The translations under genes were made by a program, and so were the position numbers. The notes under the pieces are model-generated. The model did no database searches, was not told the DNA's origin, and saw nothing but the letters and a program-made list of their open reading frames with translations. A stretch of 64,000 bases of DNA. Source: Janthinobacterium sp. 1_2014MBL_MicDiv. GTDB taxonomy: Bacteria; Pseudomonadota; Gammaproteobacteria; Burkholderiales; Burkholderiaceae_D. This document shows, in pieces, positions 9,331-18,068 of the stretch (position 1 is its first letter; every line of letters begins with the position of its first letter). The stretch covers positions 1,488,001 through 1,552,000 of the forward strand of contig NZ_CP011319.1 in assembly GCF_001865675.1 (NCBI RefSeq), in the 5' to 3' direction.

Positions 9331-9384
9331 TTTGAAGCAAGACCGTTCCACCCTCGATCAACTACTCATTGAAACTGACGACCC

Positions 9385-10053
9385 ATGGCATACGATCACG
9401 AAGAACAAGAACAACTGGCAACCCTCAAGGCCTGGTGGCAGCGCAATGGCAATCTGACCTCCTGGGTCCTGATTGTTGCGCTGGCGGGTTATAGCGGCTG
9501 GGCTGGCTGGCAGTACTACCAGCGCACCCAGGCCGCGCAAGCGGGCCAGTTGTACGACGAACTGCAAAACGCCATCGCCGCCAAGGACACCGCCAAGGTG
9601 CTGCGCGCGGCCGGCGACATGCAGTCGCGCTTCGGCGGCACGGCGTATGCGCAGATGAGCGCCCTGGCCGCGGCCAAGGTGGCGTTCGACGCGAACGACC
9701 TGAAAATGGCGAAGACCCAGCTGCAATGGGCCGCCGAGCACGGCACGGAAGAGTACAAGGCCATCGCCAAGCTGCGCCTGGCCGGTGTCTTGCTGGACGA
9801 AAAAGCCTACGATGAAGCGCTGAAGGTATTGGCGGGCGCGACCGTGCCGCAATTTGCCGGCGCCGTGGCCGATCGCAAGGGCGATATCCTGGTGGCACAG
9901 AACAAGCTGGCCGATGCCCGCACCGCCTACCTGGCGGCACTGGCGGCGACGGACAAGAACAATCCAGGCCGTCAATTGATCCAGGTCAAACTGGAAGCGA
10001 TAGGCGGTACGGTACCGGAAGACAAGGCCAAGGCTGAGCAAGCTGCCGCCTGA
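9385..10053 (+). CDS. yfgM: YfgM-family TPR membrane protein
   Basis: YfgM proteins are single-pass inner-membrane proteins with a periplasmic TPR domain; in E. coli YfgM associates with SecYEG and the PpiD chaperone. The 222-residue product has a short cytoplasmic N-terminus rich in Glu/Gln, one membrane helix near residues 22-42 and helical repeats to the end. It lies between hisS and bamB exactly as in E. coli, so a role in envelope protein traffic is likely. Confidence 0.9.
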   Translation: MAYDHEEQEQLATLKAWWQRNGNLTSWVLIVALAGYSGWAGWQYYQRTQAAQAGQLYDELQNAIAAKDTAKVLRAAGDMQSRFGGTAYAQMSALAAAKVAFDANDLKMAKTQLQWAAEHGTEEYKAIAKLRLAGVLLDEKAYDEALKVLAGATVPQFAGAVADRKGDILVAQNKLADARTAYLAALAATDKNNPGRQLIQVKLEAIGGTVPEDKAKAEQAAA

Positions 10054-10132
10054 TAGGAATCGGTTCTGTTGCGCGGCCCGTGTGCCGCCTGCCTTACCCT
10101 TACAAGTACAAGAAAAAGGTTGGATAACACTT

Positions 10133-11278
10133 ATGCGTGTCACTGAAAAGCTGGTAGCTGCAAGCCTGTTGGCCCTGATGGCCGGTTGCTCGTCCTGGAA
10201 CCCGTTTGCGTCGAAAGATCCGAAAAGCGAGCCAGCCAAGCTGGTCGAGTTAAAATCGAGCATCGCCGTGCGCGATGCGTGGAAGTATTCGATCGGCAAG
10301 GCCGGCGTGTATGCCTTCACGCCCGCGCTCGCCGGCAGCAGCCTGTACGTGGTCAATGCCGACGGCGCGCTGGCGCGCCTGGATGCGGCCACGGGCCGTG
10401 AAACGTGGCGCATCAAGGCGGGCAGCGACATCACTTCCGGCGCCGGCAGCGATGGCACGGTCGTGGCCGTGGGCGCCGCCAAGGGCGTGGTGCTGGCCTT
10501 CGACGCCGAGGGCAAACAGCTGTGGAAGGCGCAGGCGTCCAGCGAAGTGCTGACGCCGCCAGTGGTAGGCCAGGGCGTGGTGGTGGTGCGCAGCGTGGAC
10601 AACCGCATTGTCGGCTTCGACGCCAAGACGGGCGAACGCAAGTGGACGGTGCAGCGCGCCACGCCGGCATTGACCTTGCGCAATGCGCCTGGCATGGCGC
10701 TGGGCGGCGCGAATATCTATGTGGCCCAGCCTGGCGGCAAGTTGCTGGCACTGACGGCGGCCACCGGTGTGGTACGCTGGGAGATAGTCGTCAGCGAACC
10801 GCGCGGCGCCACGGAACTGGAACGCGTTTCCGATATCGCCGGCACGCCGGTGGTGTTCGAGGGCGAAGTGTGCGCCGTCACCTACCAGGGCAAGGTTGGC
10901 TGCTTCGATGCGGCCACCGGCGTGCCGCGCTGGACCAAGCCGATTTCGTCCGATGTGGGCGTGGCGGTCGACCAGCGTTTCGTGTTTACCGCCGATGCCC
11001 AGGGCGCTGTCGTGGCGTTCAGCCGCGAAGGCGGGCAGAGCGCGTGGAAGAATGACGCGCTGGCGCGCCGCCGCCTGTCGACGCCGGTCTCCTTCGGCCG
11101 CAGCGTTGCCGTCGGTGACTATCAAGGTTATATCCACTTCCTGTCACGGGAAGATGGCGCATTAATAGGTCGGATCAGTACCGACGGCAGCCCGATTGTT
11201 TCGGCTCCCGTCGTCGCCGGTTCGAATTTGATTTTTCAAACCCAATCAGGGACAGTGACCGCTCTCGCGGTCGAGTAA
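10133..11278 (+). CDS. bamB: outer-membrane assembly lipoprotein BamB
   Basis: BamB is the beta-propeller lipoprotein of the BAM complex that inserts beta-barrel proteins into the outer membrane. The signal peptide ends in lipobox LMAGC, giving a lipidated Cys19. The rest of the 381-residue protein is built of PQQ-like propeller blades with repeated motifs such as LDAATGRETWR and FDAATGVPRW. The start is ATG 10133; a longer in-phase extension upstream lacks a signal peptide. It ends four bases before der, so the two are likely co-translated. Confidence 0.95.
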   Translation: MRVTEKLVAASLLALMAGCSSWNPFASKDPKSEPAKLVELKSSIAVRDAWKYSIGKAGVYAFTPALAGSSLYVVNADGALARLDAATGRETWRIKAGSDITSGAGSDGTVVAVGAAKGVVLAFDAEGKQLWKAQASSEVLTPPVVGQGVVVVRSVDNRIVGFDAKTGERKWTVQRATPALTLRNAPGMALGGANIYVAQPGGKLLALTAATGVVRWEIVVSEPRGATELERVSDIAGTPVVFEGEVCAVTYQGKVGCFDAATGVPRWTKPISSDVGVAVDQRFVFTADAQGAVVAFSREGGQSAWKNDALARRRLSTPVSFGRSVAVGDYQGYIHFLSREDGALIGRISTDGSPIVSAPVVAGSNLIFQTQSGTVTALAVE

Positions 11279-11282
11279 TGTA

Positions 11283-12629
11283 ATGAAGCCGGTAATTGCA
11301 CTTGTAGGTCGACCCAATGTTGGGAAATCGACTTTATTTAATCGTCTGACCCGCTCGCGCGATGCGCTGGTGGCGGATTTGCCTGGGTTGACGCGCGATC
11401 GTCACTATGGCGAAGGCCGTGTCGGCGAACGTCCCTTCCTGGTCATCGATACGGGTGGTTTCGAACCCGTCGCCAAGGAAGGCATCATGCACCAGATGGC
11501 ACTGCAGACCAAGCAGGCCGTGGCCGAGGCCGACGTGGTGGTGTTCATCGTGGACGGCCGCCAAGGCCTGACCCCGCATGACAAGACCATCGTTGACTTC
11601 CTGCGCAAGAGCGGTCGCCCGGTCTTGTTGGTGGTCAACAAAAGCGAAGGCATGCGCTATACGGCTGTCGTGTCCGAATTCTATGAATTGGGCATGGGCG
11701 ATCCGTATGCGATCTCGTCGGCGCACGGCGACGGCGTCAACGACCTTGTCGAAGTGATGCTGGACCTGGCGTTCGCGCAGCGTCCGGATGAGCCTGAAGA
11801 GCTGGAAAAGACCGACCGCGGCATCAAGATCGCCCTCGTCGGCCGTCCGAACGTGGGCAAGTCGACGCTGATCAACACCCTGCTGGGCGAAGAGCGCGTG
11901 ATCGCCTTCGACATGCCGGGCACGACGCGCGACTCGATCGAGATTCCGTTCGAACGCGATGGCCAGCAATACACCCTGATCGACACGGCCGGTATCCGCC
12001 GCCGCGGCAAGGTGTTCGAAGCGATCGAGAAATTCTCGGTGGTGAAAACCCTGCAGTCGATTTCCGAAGCCAACGTGGTGGTGCTGATGCTCGACGCGCA
12101 GCAGGATATTTCCGAACAGGACGCGCATATCGCCGGCTTCATTCTGGAATCGGGCCGCGCGCTGGTGGTGGCCGTGAATAAATGGGATGGCTTGCAATCG
12201 CACCAGCGCGATGAAATCAAGATCGATATCGACCGCAAGCTCGATTTCCTGTCGTTCGCGCAGATGCATTTCATTTCGGCCTTGAAGGGCACCAACATCG
12301 GTCCATTGATGAAGTCGCTCAACGCCGCGTATGCGGCCGCCATGTGCGACCTGTCGACGCCGAAGCTGACGCGCGCCCTGATCGAGGCCGTGGAGAAGCA
12401 GGAACCGCGCCGCAAGGGCTCGATTCGTCCGAAGCTGCGCTATGCCCACCAGGGCGGCATGAACCCGCCTGTGATCGTTATTCACGGCAATGCGCTCGAC
12501 GCCGTCGGCGATCCATACAAGCGTTATCTGGAAAAACATTTCCGCGATACGTTTGCCTTGGTCGGTACGCCATTGCGCATCGAACTGCGCACGGGTAAAA
12601 ATCCATTTGCACGCACGCCAAGCAAGTGA
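11283..12629 (+). CDS. der: ribosome-associated GTPase Der (EngA)
   Basis: Der is an essential tandem GTPase for 50S subunit maturation. The 448-residue protein has two complete G domains; both P-loops read GRPNVGKST (residues 9-17 and near 183-191), each with DxxG and NKxD-type motifs. A KH-like C-terminal domain follows. It starts four bases after the bamB stop. The 239-base spacer after it separates it from hfq and contains an inverted repeat and the probable hfq promoter. Confidence 0.97.
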   Translation: MKPVIALVGRPNVGKSTLFNRLTRSRDALVADLPGLTRDRHYGEGRVGERPFLVIDTGGFEPVAKEGIMHQMALQTKQAVAEADVVVFIVDGRQGLTPHDKTIVDFLRKSGRPVLLVVNKSEGMRYTAVVSEFYELGMGDPYAISSAHGDGVNDLVEVMLDLAFAQRPDEPEELEKTDRGIKIALVGRPNVGKSTLINTLLGEERVIAFDMPGTTRDSIEIPFERDGQQYTLIDTAGIRRRGKVFEAIEKFSVVKTLQSISEANVVVLMLDAQQDISEQDAHIAGFILESGRALVVAVNKWDGLQSHQRDEIKIDIDRKLDFLSFAQMHFISALKGTNIGPLMKSLNAAYAAAMCDLSTPKLTRALIEAVEKQEPRRKGSIRPKLRYAHQGGMNPPVIVIHGNALDAVGDPYKRYLEKHFRDTFALVGTPLRIELRTGKNPFARTPSK

Positions 12630-12656
12630 AAATGCACTGAGTTAAGCGTCAATTAA

Positions 12657-12681
12657 GGCGCCGCGGTAATAATGCGGCGCC
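12657..12681. terminator. inverted repeat after der
   Basis: GGCGCCGC (12657-12664) and GCGGCGCC (12674-12681) are perfect complements around a nine-base AT-rich loop, 27 bases after the der stop. There is no U-tract, so this may be a weak terminator or an mRNA 3' end stabiliser. Confidence 0.5.
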
Positions 12682-12868
12682 GACAGCAAATAAAGATGGC
12701 CATTTGCACGGAAATAATAAAGTGTTAATGCGCCATGCGCGACAGCGATCGCGAAAACAGGTTACAGTAGCTGTGACGCATCTTTCTCTCTTTGAAAGGT
12801 GTGAGAGCACTTGAAATCAAGCGAGTCGCCTCCAATTCTTACACAACAACATAAACAACGGAGCTGTT

Positions 12869-13105
12869 ATGAGCAACAAAGGGCAACTGTTACAAGACCC
12901 ATTCCTCAATGCATTACGCAAAGAGCATGTTCCTGTCTCGATTTACCTGGTCAATGGCATTAAATTGCAGGGCCATATCGAATCGTTCGATCAATACGTC
13001 GTATTGCTGCGCAATACGGTCACGCAGATGGTGTACAAGCATGCCATCTCGACAGTGGTGCCGGCCCGTGCCGTCAATCTCAATATTGAATCTGAAGCGG
13101 AGTAA
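12869..13105 (+). CDS. hfq: RNA chaperone Hfq
   Basis: Hfq is the hexameric Sm-like chaperone that pairs small RNAs with mRNAs. The 78-residue product shows the Sm1 region (VSIYLVNGIKLQGHIESFDQ) and the Sm2 signature VYKHAIST, with a short acidic tail as usual in betaproteobacteria. The ATG follows ACGGAGC. It begins the hfq-hflX-hflK-hflC block, and the 239-base spacer upstream suggests its own promoter. Confidence 0.98.
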   Translation: MSNKGQLLQDPFLNALRKEHVPVSIYLVNGIKLQGHIESFDQYVVLLRNTVTQMVYKHAISTVVPARAVNLNIESEAE

Positions 13106-13219
13106 AGCGTTGAGCTTGACGGCCCAGCGCCTTTCACCCCTCATCGCCCCCGTCCGCGCCAGCGGCGCTGATGCGTTTGCATCGGCGTCCGCGTTCGCCT
13201 CAACCTGTCTGATCTCATC

Positions 13220-14446
13220 ATGCGCGCGGCACTAGTCGGGGTTGACTTCGGTCACAGCGACTTCGCCGCCAGCATGGAGGAACTCATGCTGTTGTCGCGT
13301 TCGGCTGGCGCGGATCCGATTTCCACCATCACGGCCAAGCGTTCCAGTCCGGACTCCGCGTATTTCGTCGGCAGCGGCAAGGCCGATGAAATTGGCGACG
13401 TCGTCGTCAACGATGGCCTGGAAATCGTCATTTTCAATCACGCCCTTTCACCTGCACAGCAGCGCAATCTGGAAAAGCGCCTGAATGTGCGGGTGCTCGA
13501 CCGTACCAGCCTGATCCTCGATATCTTCGCGCAGCGCGCCAAGAGCCACGAGGGCAAGCTGCAAGTCGAGCTGGCCCAGCTGCAGCATCTGGCCACGCGC
13601 CTGATCCGCGGCTGGACCCATCTTGAACGGCAAAAGGGCGGTATCGGCTTGCGCGGTCCCGGCGAGACGCAGCTCGAGACCGACCGCCGGCTGATCGGCG
13701 ACCGCGTCAAGGCCCTGCGCGCGCGCCTGGAAAAGCTGCACAAGCAGCGCGAAACGCAGCGCCGCGCGCGCGGCCGCAATCACACATTCTCGGTGTCCCT
13801 GGTCGGCTATACCAATGCCGGCAAGTCGACCCTGTTCAATGCCGTGACCAAGGCCGGCGTATATGTCGCCGACCAGTTGTTCGCCACGCTGGACACCACC
13901 TCGCGCCGGGTTTACCTGGGCCAGGAAGTGGGCAACGTGGTGATCTCCGACACGGTCGGCTTCGTGCGCGAATTGCCGCACCAGCTGGTGGCGGCTTTCC
14001 GCGCCACGCTCGAAGAAACCATCCATGCCGATTTGCTGCTGCACGTCGTCGACGCCGCGTCGCCGGTGCGCATGGAACAGATCGAGCAGGTCAACCTGGT
14101 CTTGAAAGAGATCGGCGCCGATCATATTCCGCAGATACTCGTGTGGAACAAGATCGATGCGGCCGGGCTGGAGCCTTCGGTGGAACGCGATGAATATGCT
14201 ACGATCAGTCGCGTGTTCGTCAGTGCGCAGAAGGGCAGCGGTCTCGACCTGCTGCGCGATGCGATTGTCGAGATGGCCAGGAAGGCGCCGGGTTCGGCCC
14301 ACCTCTATCAGAACGACGAAGCGCAGCTGCAGGAAGATCAGTTTGACGGTCAGTACGACCAGCACGATGGCGCCGCCCCGGACCAGGACGAAGAACCTGG
14401 CGAGGACGATAGGATTTCCACCCACTCCCAAGTCGGAACACGATAG
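13220..14446 (+). CDS. hflX: ribosome-splitting GTPase HflX
   Basis: HflX binds the 50S subunit and splits stalled or stressed ribosomes. The 408-residue protein has the N-terminal HflX domain, a GQ-rich linker motif (GIGLRGPGETQLETDRR) and a G domain with P-loop GYTNAGKST near residues 195-203. The last 45 or so residues are very acidic (rich in Asp, Glu and Gln) and look disordered. The start ATG 13220 follows hfq by 114 bases, and hflK begins two bases after the stop. Confidence 0.95.
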   Translation: MRAALVGVDFGHSDFAASMEELMLLSRSAGADPISTITAKRSSPDSAYFVGSGKADEIGDVVVNDGLEIVIFNHALSPAQQRNLEKRLNVRVLDRTSLILDIFAQRAKSHEGKLQVELAQLQHLATRLIRGWTHLERQKGGIGLRGPGETQLETDRRLIGDRVKALRARLEKLHKQRETQRRARGRNHTFSVSLVGYTNAGKSTLFNAVTKAGVYVADQLFATLDTTSRRVYLGQEVGNVVISDTVGFVRELPHQLVAAFRATLEETIHADLLLHVVDAASPVRMEQIEQVNLVLKEIGADHIPQILVWNKIDAAGLEPSVERDEYATISRVFVSAQKGSGLDLLRDAIVEMARKAPGSAHLYQNDEAQLQEDQFDGQYDQHDGAAPDQDEEPGEDDRISTHSQVGTR

Positions 14447-14448
14447 TT

Positions 14449-15747
14449 ATGCTTGTCTCCCTACTCAAAAAAACAGGCTTGAAGTTGTCCCTGAACGATC
14501 CCCGCTGGGGCAATCGCAAGGACGACGGCAAGAAAGCCCAAGAAGGCAAAAAGCCCGGCGAAGGTCCGCCGGACCTCGACCAGTTGTGGCGCGATTTCAA
14601 TCAGCGCCTGAACGCCTTTTTCGGACAGAAGAACCGTCCCGATAACGGCGGCAACGGCGGCAACAACAACGGTGGCGGCCCGCGTCCCGACATGAAGGGC
14701 GCCGGCATCACCGCCGGCGTCGTCGGCGTGATCGCGGTGCTGATCTGGCTTGCCAGCGGTGCCTTCATCGTGCAAGAGGGCCAGAGCGGCGTCGTGCTGA
14801 CGTTCGGTAAATACACGCGCACCACGCCGGCCGGCTTCAACTGGCGCTGGCCGTACCCGTTCCAGACGGATGAAACCGTCAACGTGTCGCAGGTGCGCAC
14901 GGTGGAAGTGGGCTATCGCCAGTCGCTGCGCAACAAGCAGGCCAGCGAGTCGCTGATGCTGACGGACGATGAAAACATCATCGACATCCAGTTCGCGGTG
15001 CAATACACCCTGAAGGACCCCGTGGAGTGGCTGTTCAGCGTGCGCGACCAGGAAGACACCTTGCGCCAGGTCGCCGAAACGGCGATCCGCGAAGTGGTCG
15101 GCCGCAGCAAGATGGACTTCGTGCTGTATGAAGGGCGCGAAAAAGTCGCTTATGAAACGCAGCAGCTGATGCAGCAGATTCTCGACCGCTACAAGGTCGG
15201 CGTCTTCATCAATAACGTGACGATGCAGGCCGTGCAGCCGCCGGAGCAGGTGCAAGCCGCCTTCGACGATGCCGTCAAGGCAGGCCAGGACCGTGAACGC
15301 CAGAAGAATGAAGGCCAGGCTTACGCCAACGACGTCATTCCAAAAGCGCGCGGCGCCGCATTCCGCCTGATGCAGGAAGCCGAAGCGTACCGCTCCATGG
15401 TGACCGAGAACGCCGAGGGTAACGCGTCGCGCTTCAAGCAGGTGCTGGTCGAGTACCAGAAGGCGCCGGCCGTCACGCGCGACCGCATGTACCTGGAAAC
15501 CATGCAGCAGGTGTTCAGCAGTGCCAGCAAGGTCATGGTCGACGCCAAGACCGGCAGCAACCTGCTGTACCTGCCGCTCGACAAGTTGATCGCCCAGACG
15601 GCGGCGACGGACGCAGCGGCCGCGGCAGCGCGCGCAGCAGCGGCCGCACCCGCAGCCAATACCGTAATGCCACAGGAAGCCATGCAGACAGTAGAAGTCA
15701 ATTCGCGTCGCGATAGCCGCTCTTCGCGTGAACGGGAGAGCCGCTAA
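14449..15747 (+). CDS. hflK: FtsH protease modulator HflK
   Basis: HflK forms a membrane complex with HflC that surrounds and regulates the FtsH protease. The 432-residue protein has a charged cytoplasmic N-terminus with a Gly/Asn-rich stretch (about 64-80), one membrane helix (about 85-107) and an SPFH/prohibitin domain, and ends in an Ala-rich then Arg/Ser-rich tail. It starts two bases after hflX, and its stop codon shares one base with the hflC start (TAATG), a clear sign of coupled translation. Confidence 0.95.
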   Translation: MLVSLLKKTGLKLSLNDPRWGNRKDDGKKAQEGKKPGEGPPDLDQLWRDFNQRLNAFFGQKNRPDNGGNGGNNNGGGPRPDMKGAGITAGVVGVIAVLIWLASGAFIVQEGQSGVVLTFGKYTRTTPAGFNWRWPYPFQTDETVNVSQVRTVEVGYRQSLRNKQASESLMLTDDENIIDIQFAVQYTLKDPVEWLFSVRDQEDTLRQVAETAIREVVGRSKMDFVLYEGREKVAYETQQLMQQILDRYKVGVFINNVTMQAVQPPEQVQAAFDDAVKAGQDRERQKNEGQAYANDVIPKARGAAFRLMQEAEAYRSMVTENAEGNASRFKQVLVEYQKAPAVTRDRMYLETMQQVFSSASKVMVDAKTGSNLLYLPLDKLIAQTAATDAAAAAARAAAAAPAANTVMPQEAMQTVEVNSRRDSRSSRERESR

Positions 15748-16634
15748 TGAACCGTATCGTCGCCGCCCTGATCGCGGGCTTTATCGCGATCATGCTCTTG
15801 TCCTCGACCGTGTTCGTCGTCGATCAGCGTAAGTACGCGATCGTCTTCGCCCTCGGCGAGGTCAAGGAAGTGATCAGTACGCCAGGCTTGTATTTCAAGC
15901 TGCCGCCACCGTTCCAGAACGTCATGTACCTGGACAAGCGCGTACTGACCATCGACACGCCGGAACCCGAGCGTTTCATCACGGCCGAGAAGAAAAACAT
16001 CCTCGTCGACGCCTTCGTCAAATGGCGCATCGCCGATCCTAAGCTGTATTTCCGCAGCTTCGGCGGCGATGAAAGCCGCGCCCGCAACCGCATGTCGCAG
16101 ATCGTCAAGGCTGCCCTGAACGATGAAATCACCAAGCGCACCGTGCGCGAAGTGATCTCGGGCCAGCGCGGCAAGGTGATGGAAGCGATCCTTGCCAAGG
16201 TCGCGGCCGAAGCCAAGTCGATCGGCGTGGGCATCGTCGACGTGCGCCTGAAACGCGTCGATTACGTCGAGCAGATCAACAACTCGGTGTACGACCGCAT
16301 GAAGTCCGAGCGCGTGCGCGTTGCCAATGAGCTGCGTTCGACCGGTTCGGCCGATTCCGAAAAGATCCGCGCCGACGCCGACAAGCAGCGCACGGTGATC
16401 CTGGCCGAGGCGTACCGCGAAGCCGAGAAGATCCGTGGCGAAGGCGATGCCAAGGCGTCGCAGGTCTATGCGGAAGCGTTTGGCAAGAATCCGGAGTTCT
16501 ACAAGTTCTACCGTAGCCTGGAAGCTTACCGCGCCACCTTCAAGGACAAGGGCGACGTGATGGTGGTCGATCCGAGTTCGGAGTTCTTCAAGTACTTCAA
16601 GGGCAACGGCACGGCCGCTCCAGCCAAGAAGTAA
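15747..16634 (+). CDS. hflC: FtsH protease modulator HflC
   Basis: HflC is the partner of HflK in the SPFH cage around FtsH. The 295-residue protein has an N-terminal membrane anchor (about residues 5-23) and an SPFH domain with the charged helical segment typical of the family. The start overlaps the hflK stop by one base. A strong terminator lies about 50 bases after the stop, which marks the end of this operon. Confidence 0.96.
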   Translation: MNRIVAALIAGFIAIMLLSSTVFVVDQRKYAIVFALGEVKEVISTPGLYFKLPPPFQNVMYLDKRVLTIDTPEPERFITAEKKNILVDAFVKWRIADPKLYFRSFGGDESRARNRMSQIVKAALNDEITKRTVREVISGQRGKVMEAILAKVAAEAKSIGVGIVDVRLKRVDYVEQINNSVYDRMKSERVRVANELRSTGSADSEKIRADADKQRTVILAEAYREAEKIRGEGDAKASQVYAEAFGKNPEFYKFYRSLEAYRATFKDKGDVMVVDPSSEFFKYFKGNGTAAPAKK

Positions 16635-16683
16635 GGCAGCATCGAGACTGCGCCTGTCCGCAAGGACGGGTGGCGGTAGCAGC

Positions 16684-16715
16684 GGGGCCGGCATCGATGC
16701 CGGCCCCGTTTTTTT
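16684..16715 (+). terminator. rho-independent terminator after hflC
   Basis: GGGGCCGGCATC pairs with GATGCCGGCCCC (16684-16707), followed by seven T residues from 16709. This is a textbook terminator. The remaining spacer to hisZ, about 190 bases, has no recognisable gene. Confidence 0.93.
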
Positions 16716-16904
16716 GTGCCCGCCCCGCTGTTGCGGGAAGGCGTAAAATCGGGTGTTTTTAAGCCGCTGCGGCACTGTTTCGGAGAACTTATCCCTAAAG
16801 GCCCGTGTTTTCGCGTAAAATATCAGGTTCGGCCTCTTGCCTGGCGCGCCCGCCGCTGCCTCGCATGATGCATTTTTCAACTTTCTTCCGTATCTCGCTC
16901 CCTC

Positions 16905-18065
16905 ATGCCGAATTGGCTTTTGCCCGAAAATATTGCCGATGTTCTGCCGTCGGAAGCGCGCAAGATCGAAGAGCTGCGCCGCCTCATGCTGGACAATTTC
17001 CGTCTGTACGGATATGAACTGGTGATGCCGCCGCTGCTCGAGTATCTGGAATCGCTGATGACCGGCGCCGGCAAGGATACCGACCTGCGCACGTTCAAAC
17101 TGGTCGACCAGCTGTCGGGCCGCATGCTCGGCCTGCGCGCCGACATGACGACGCAGGTGGCGCGCATCGACGCGCACCTGCTGAACCGTGCCACCGTGAC
17201 GCGCCTGTGCTATGCCGGCAGCGTGCTGCATACCCGTCCGTCGGGCCTGCACGCCACCCGCGAACCGCTGCAGATCGGCGCCGAGATCTATGGCCACGCC
17301 GGCCTGGAAGCCGATGCCGAAATCCAGGAACTGGCGCTCGCCTCGCTGGCACTGGCCGGTTTCGACAGCGTGCGCCTGGATTTGTCGCACGTTGGCCTGT
17401 TGCGCGCTATCATTGCGCAAGACGCCAATGCCGTGCGCGACGAGGCAGCACTGTACAGCCTGCTGCGCGCCAAGGATGCGCCGGGCCTGCGCGAGCTGAC
17501 GGCCGGTTATGACGCCGTCACGCGCGATGCGCTGCTGGCCTTGCCTGGCCTGTATGGCGATATCGATGTGCTGGCGCGCGCGCGCGAAGTGCTGCCGCCG
17601 CTGCCGGGCGTACTCAAGGCGCTGGCCGAACTGGCCGCGCTGGCGGGATCCGCGCTGGGCCGCGCCGAAGTGGCGATCGACCTGGCCGACCTGCGCGGCT
17701 ACCAATATGAAAGTGGCGCGATGTTTGCGCTGTATGTACCTGGCTTGCCGAACGCGGTTGCGCGCGGCGGCCGTTATGACCACGTCGGCGAAGCGTTCGG
17801 CCGGGCACGTCCCGCGACCGGCTTCTCGCTCGATTTGCGCGAACTGGCGCGCCTGTTGCCGACCGCGGAACGGAAGCATTCGATCCGCGCGCCGTGGGGC
17901 AGCGCGCCAGAATTGAAGGAAAAGATCGCCGAGTTGCGCAAGGCGGGCGAGGTCGTGATCCAGAGTTTGCCGGGTCACAGTAATGAACAAGACGAGTTCG
18001 AGTGCGATCGCGTGCTGGTACTTGCCGATAATGGTAGTAGCTGGATTCTTAAAAACTTAGGTTGA
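16905..18065 (+). CDS. hisZ: ATP phosphoribosyltransferase regulatory subunit HisZ
   Basis: HisZ is a catalytically inactive paralogue of histidyl-tRNA synthetase that pairs with short-form HisG to control the first step of histidine synthesis. The 386-residue protein has the HisRS-like core (motifs LRADMTTQVARI and GGRYDHVG) but no anticodon-binding domain, which separates it from hisS at 7969. The start is ATG 16905. It ends four bases before the preferred purA start, the common hisZ-purA arrangement. Confidence 0.93.
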   Translation: MPNWLLPENIADVLPSEARKIEELRRLMLDNFRLYGYELVMPPLLEYLESLMTGAGKDTDLRTFKLVDQLSGRMLGLRADMTTQVARIDAHLLNRATVTRLCYAGSVLHTRPSGLHATREPLQIGAEIYGHAGLEADAEIQELALASLALAGFDSVRLDLSHVGLLRAIIAQDANAVRDEAALYSLLRAKDAPGLRELTAGYDAVTRDALLALPGLYGDIDVLARAREVLPPLPGVLKALAELAALAGSALGRAEVAIDLADLRGYQYESGAMFALYVPGLPNAVARGGRYDHVGEAFGRARPATGFSLDLRELARLLPTAERKHSIRAPWGSAPELKEKIAELRKAGEVVIQSLPGHSNEQDEFECDRVLVLADNGSSWILKNLG

Positions 18066-18068
18066 GTG

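Noticed and set aside
15744..17990. Long antisense frame opposite hflC and hisZ
   Set aside because: Shadow of the real genes on the + strand; it also crosses the hflC terminator.
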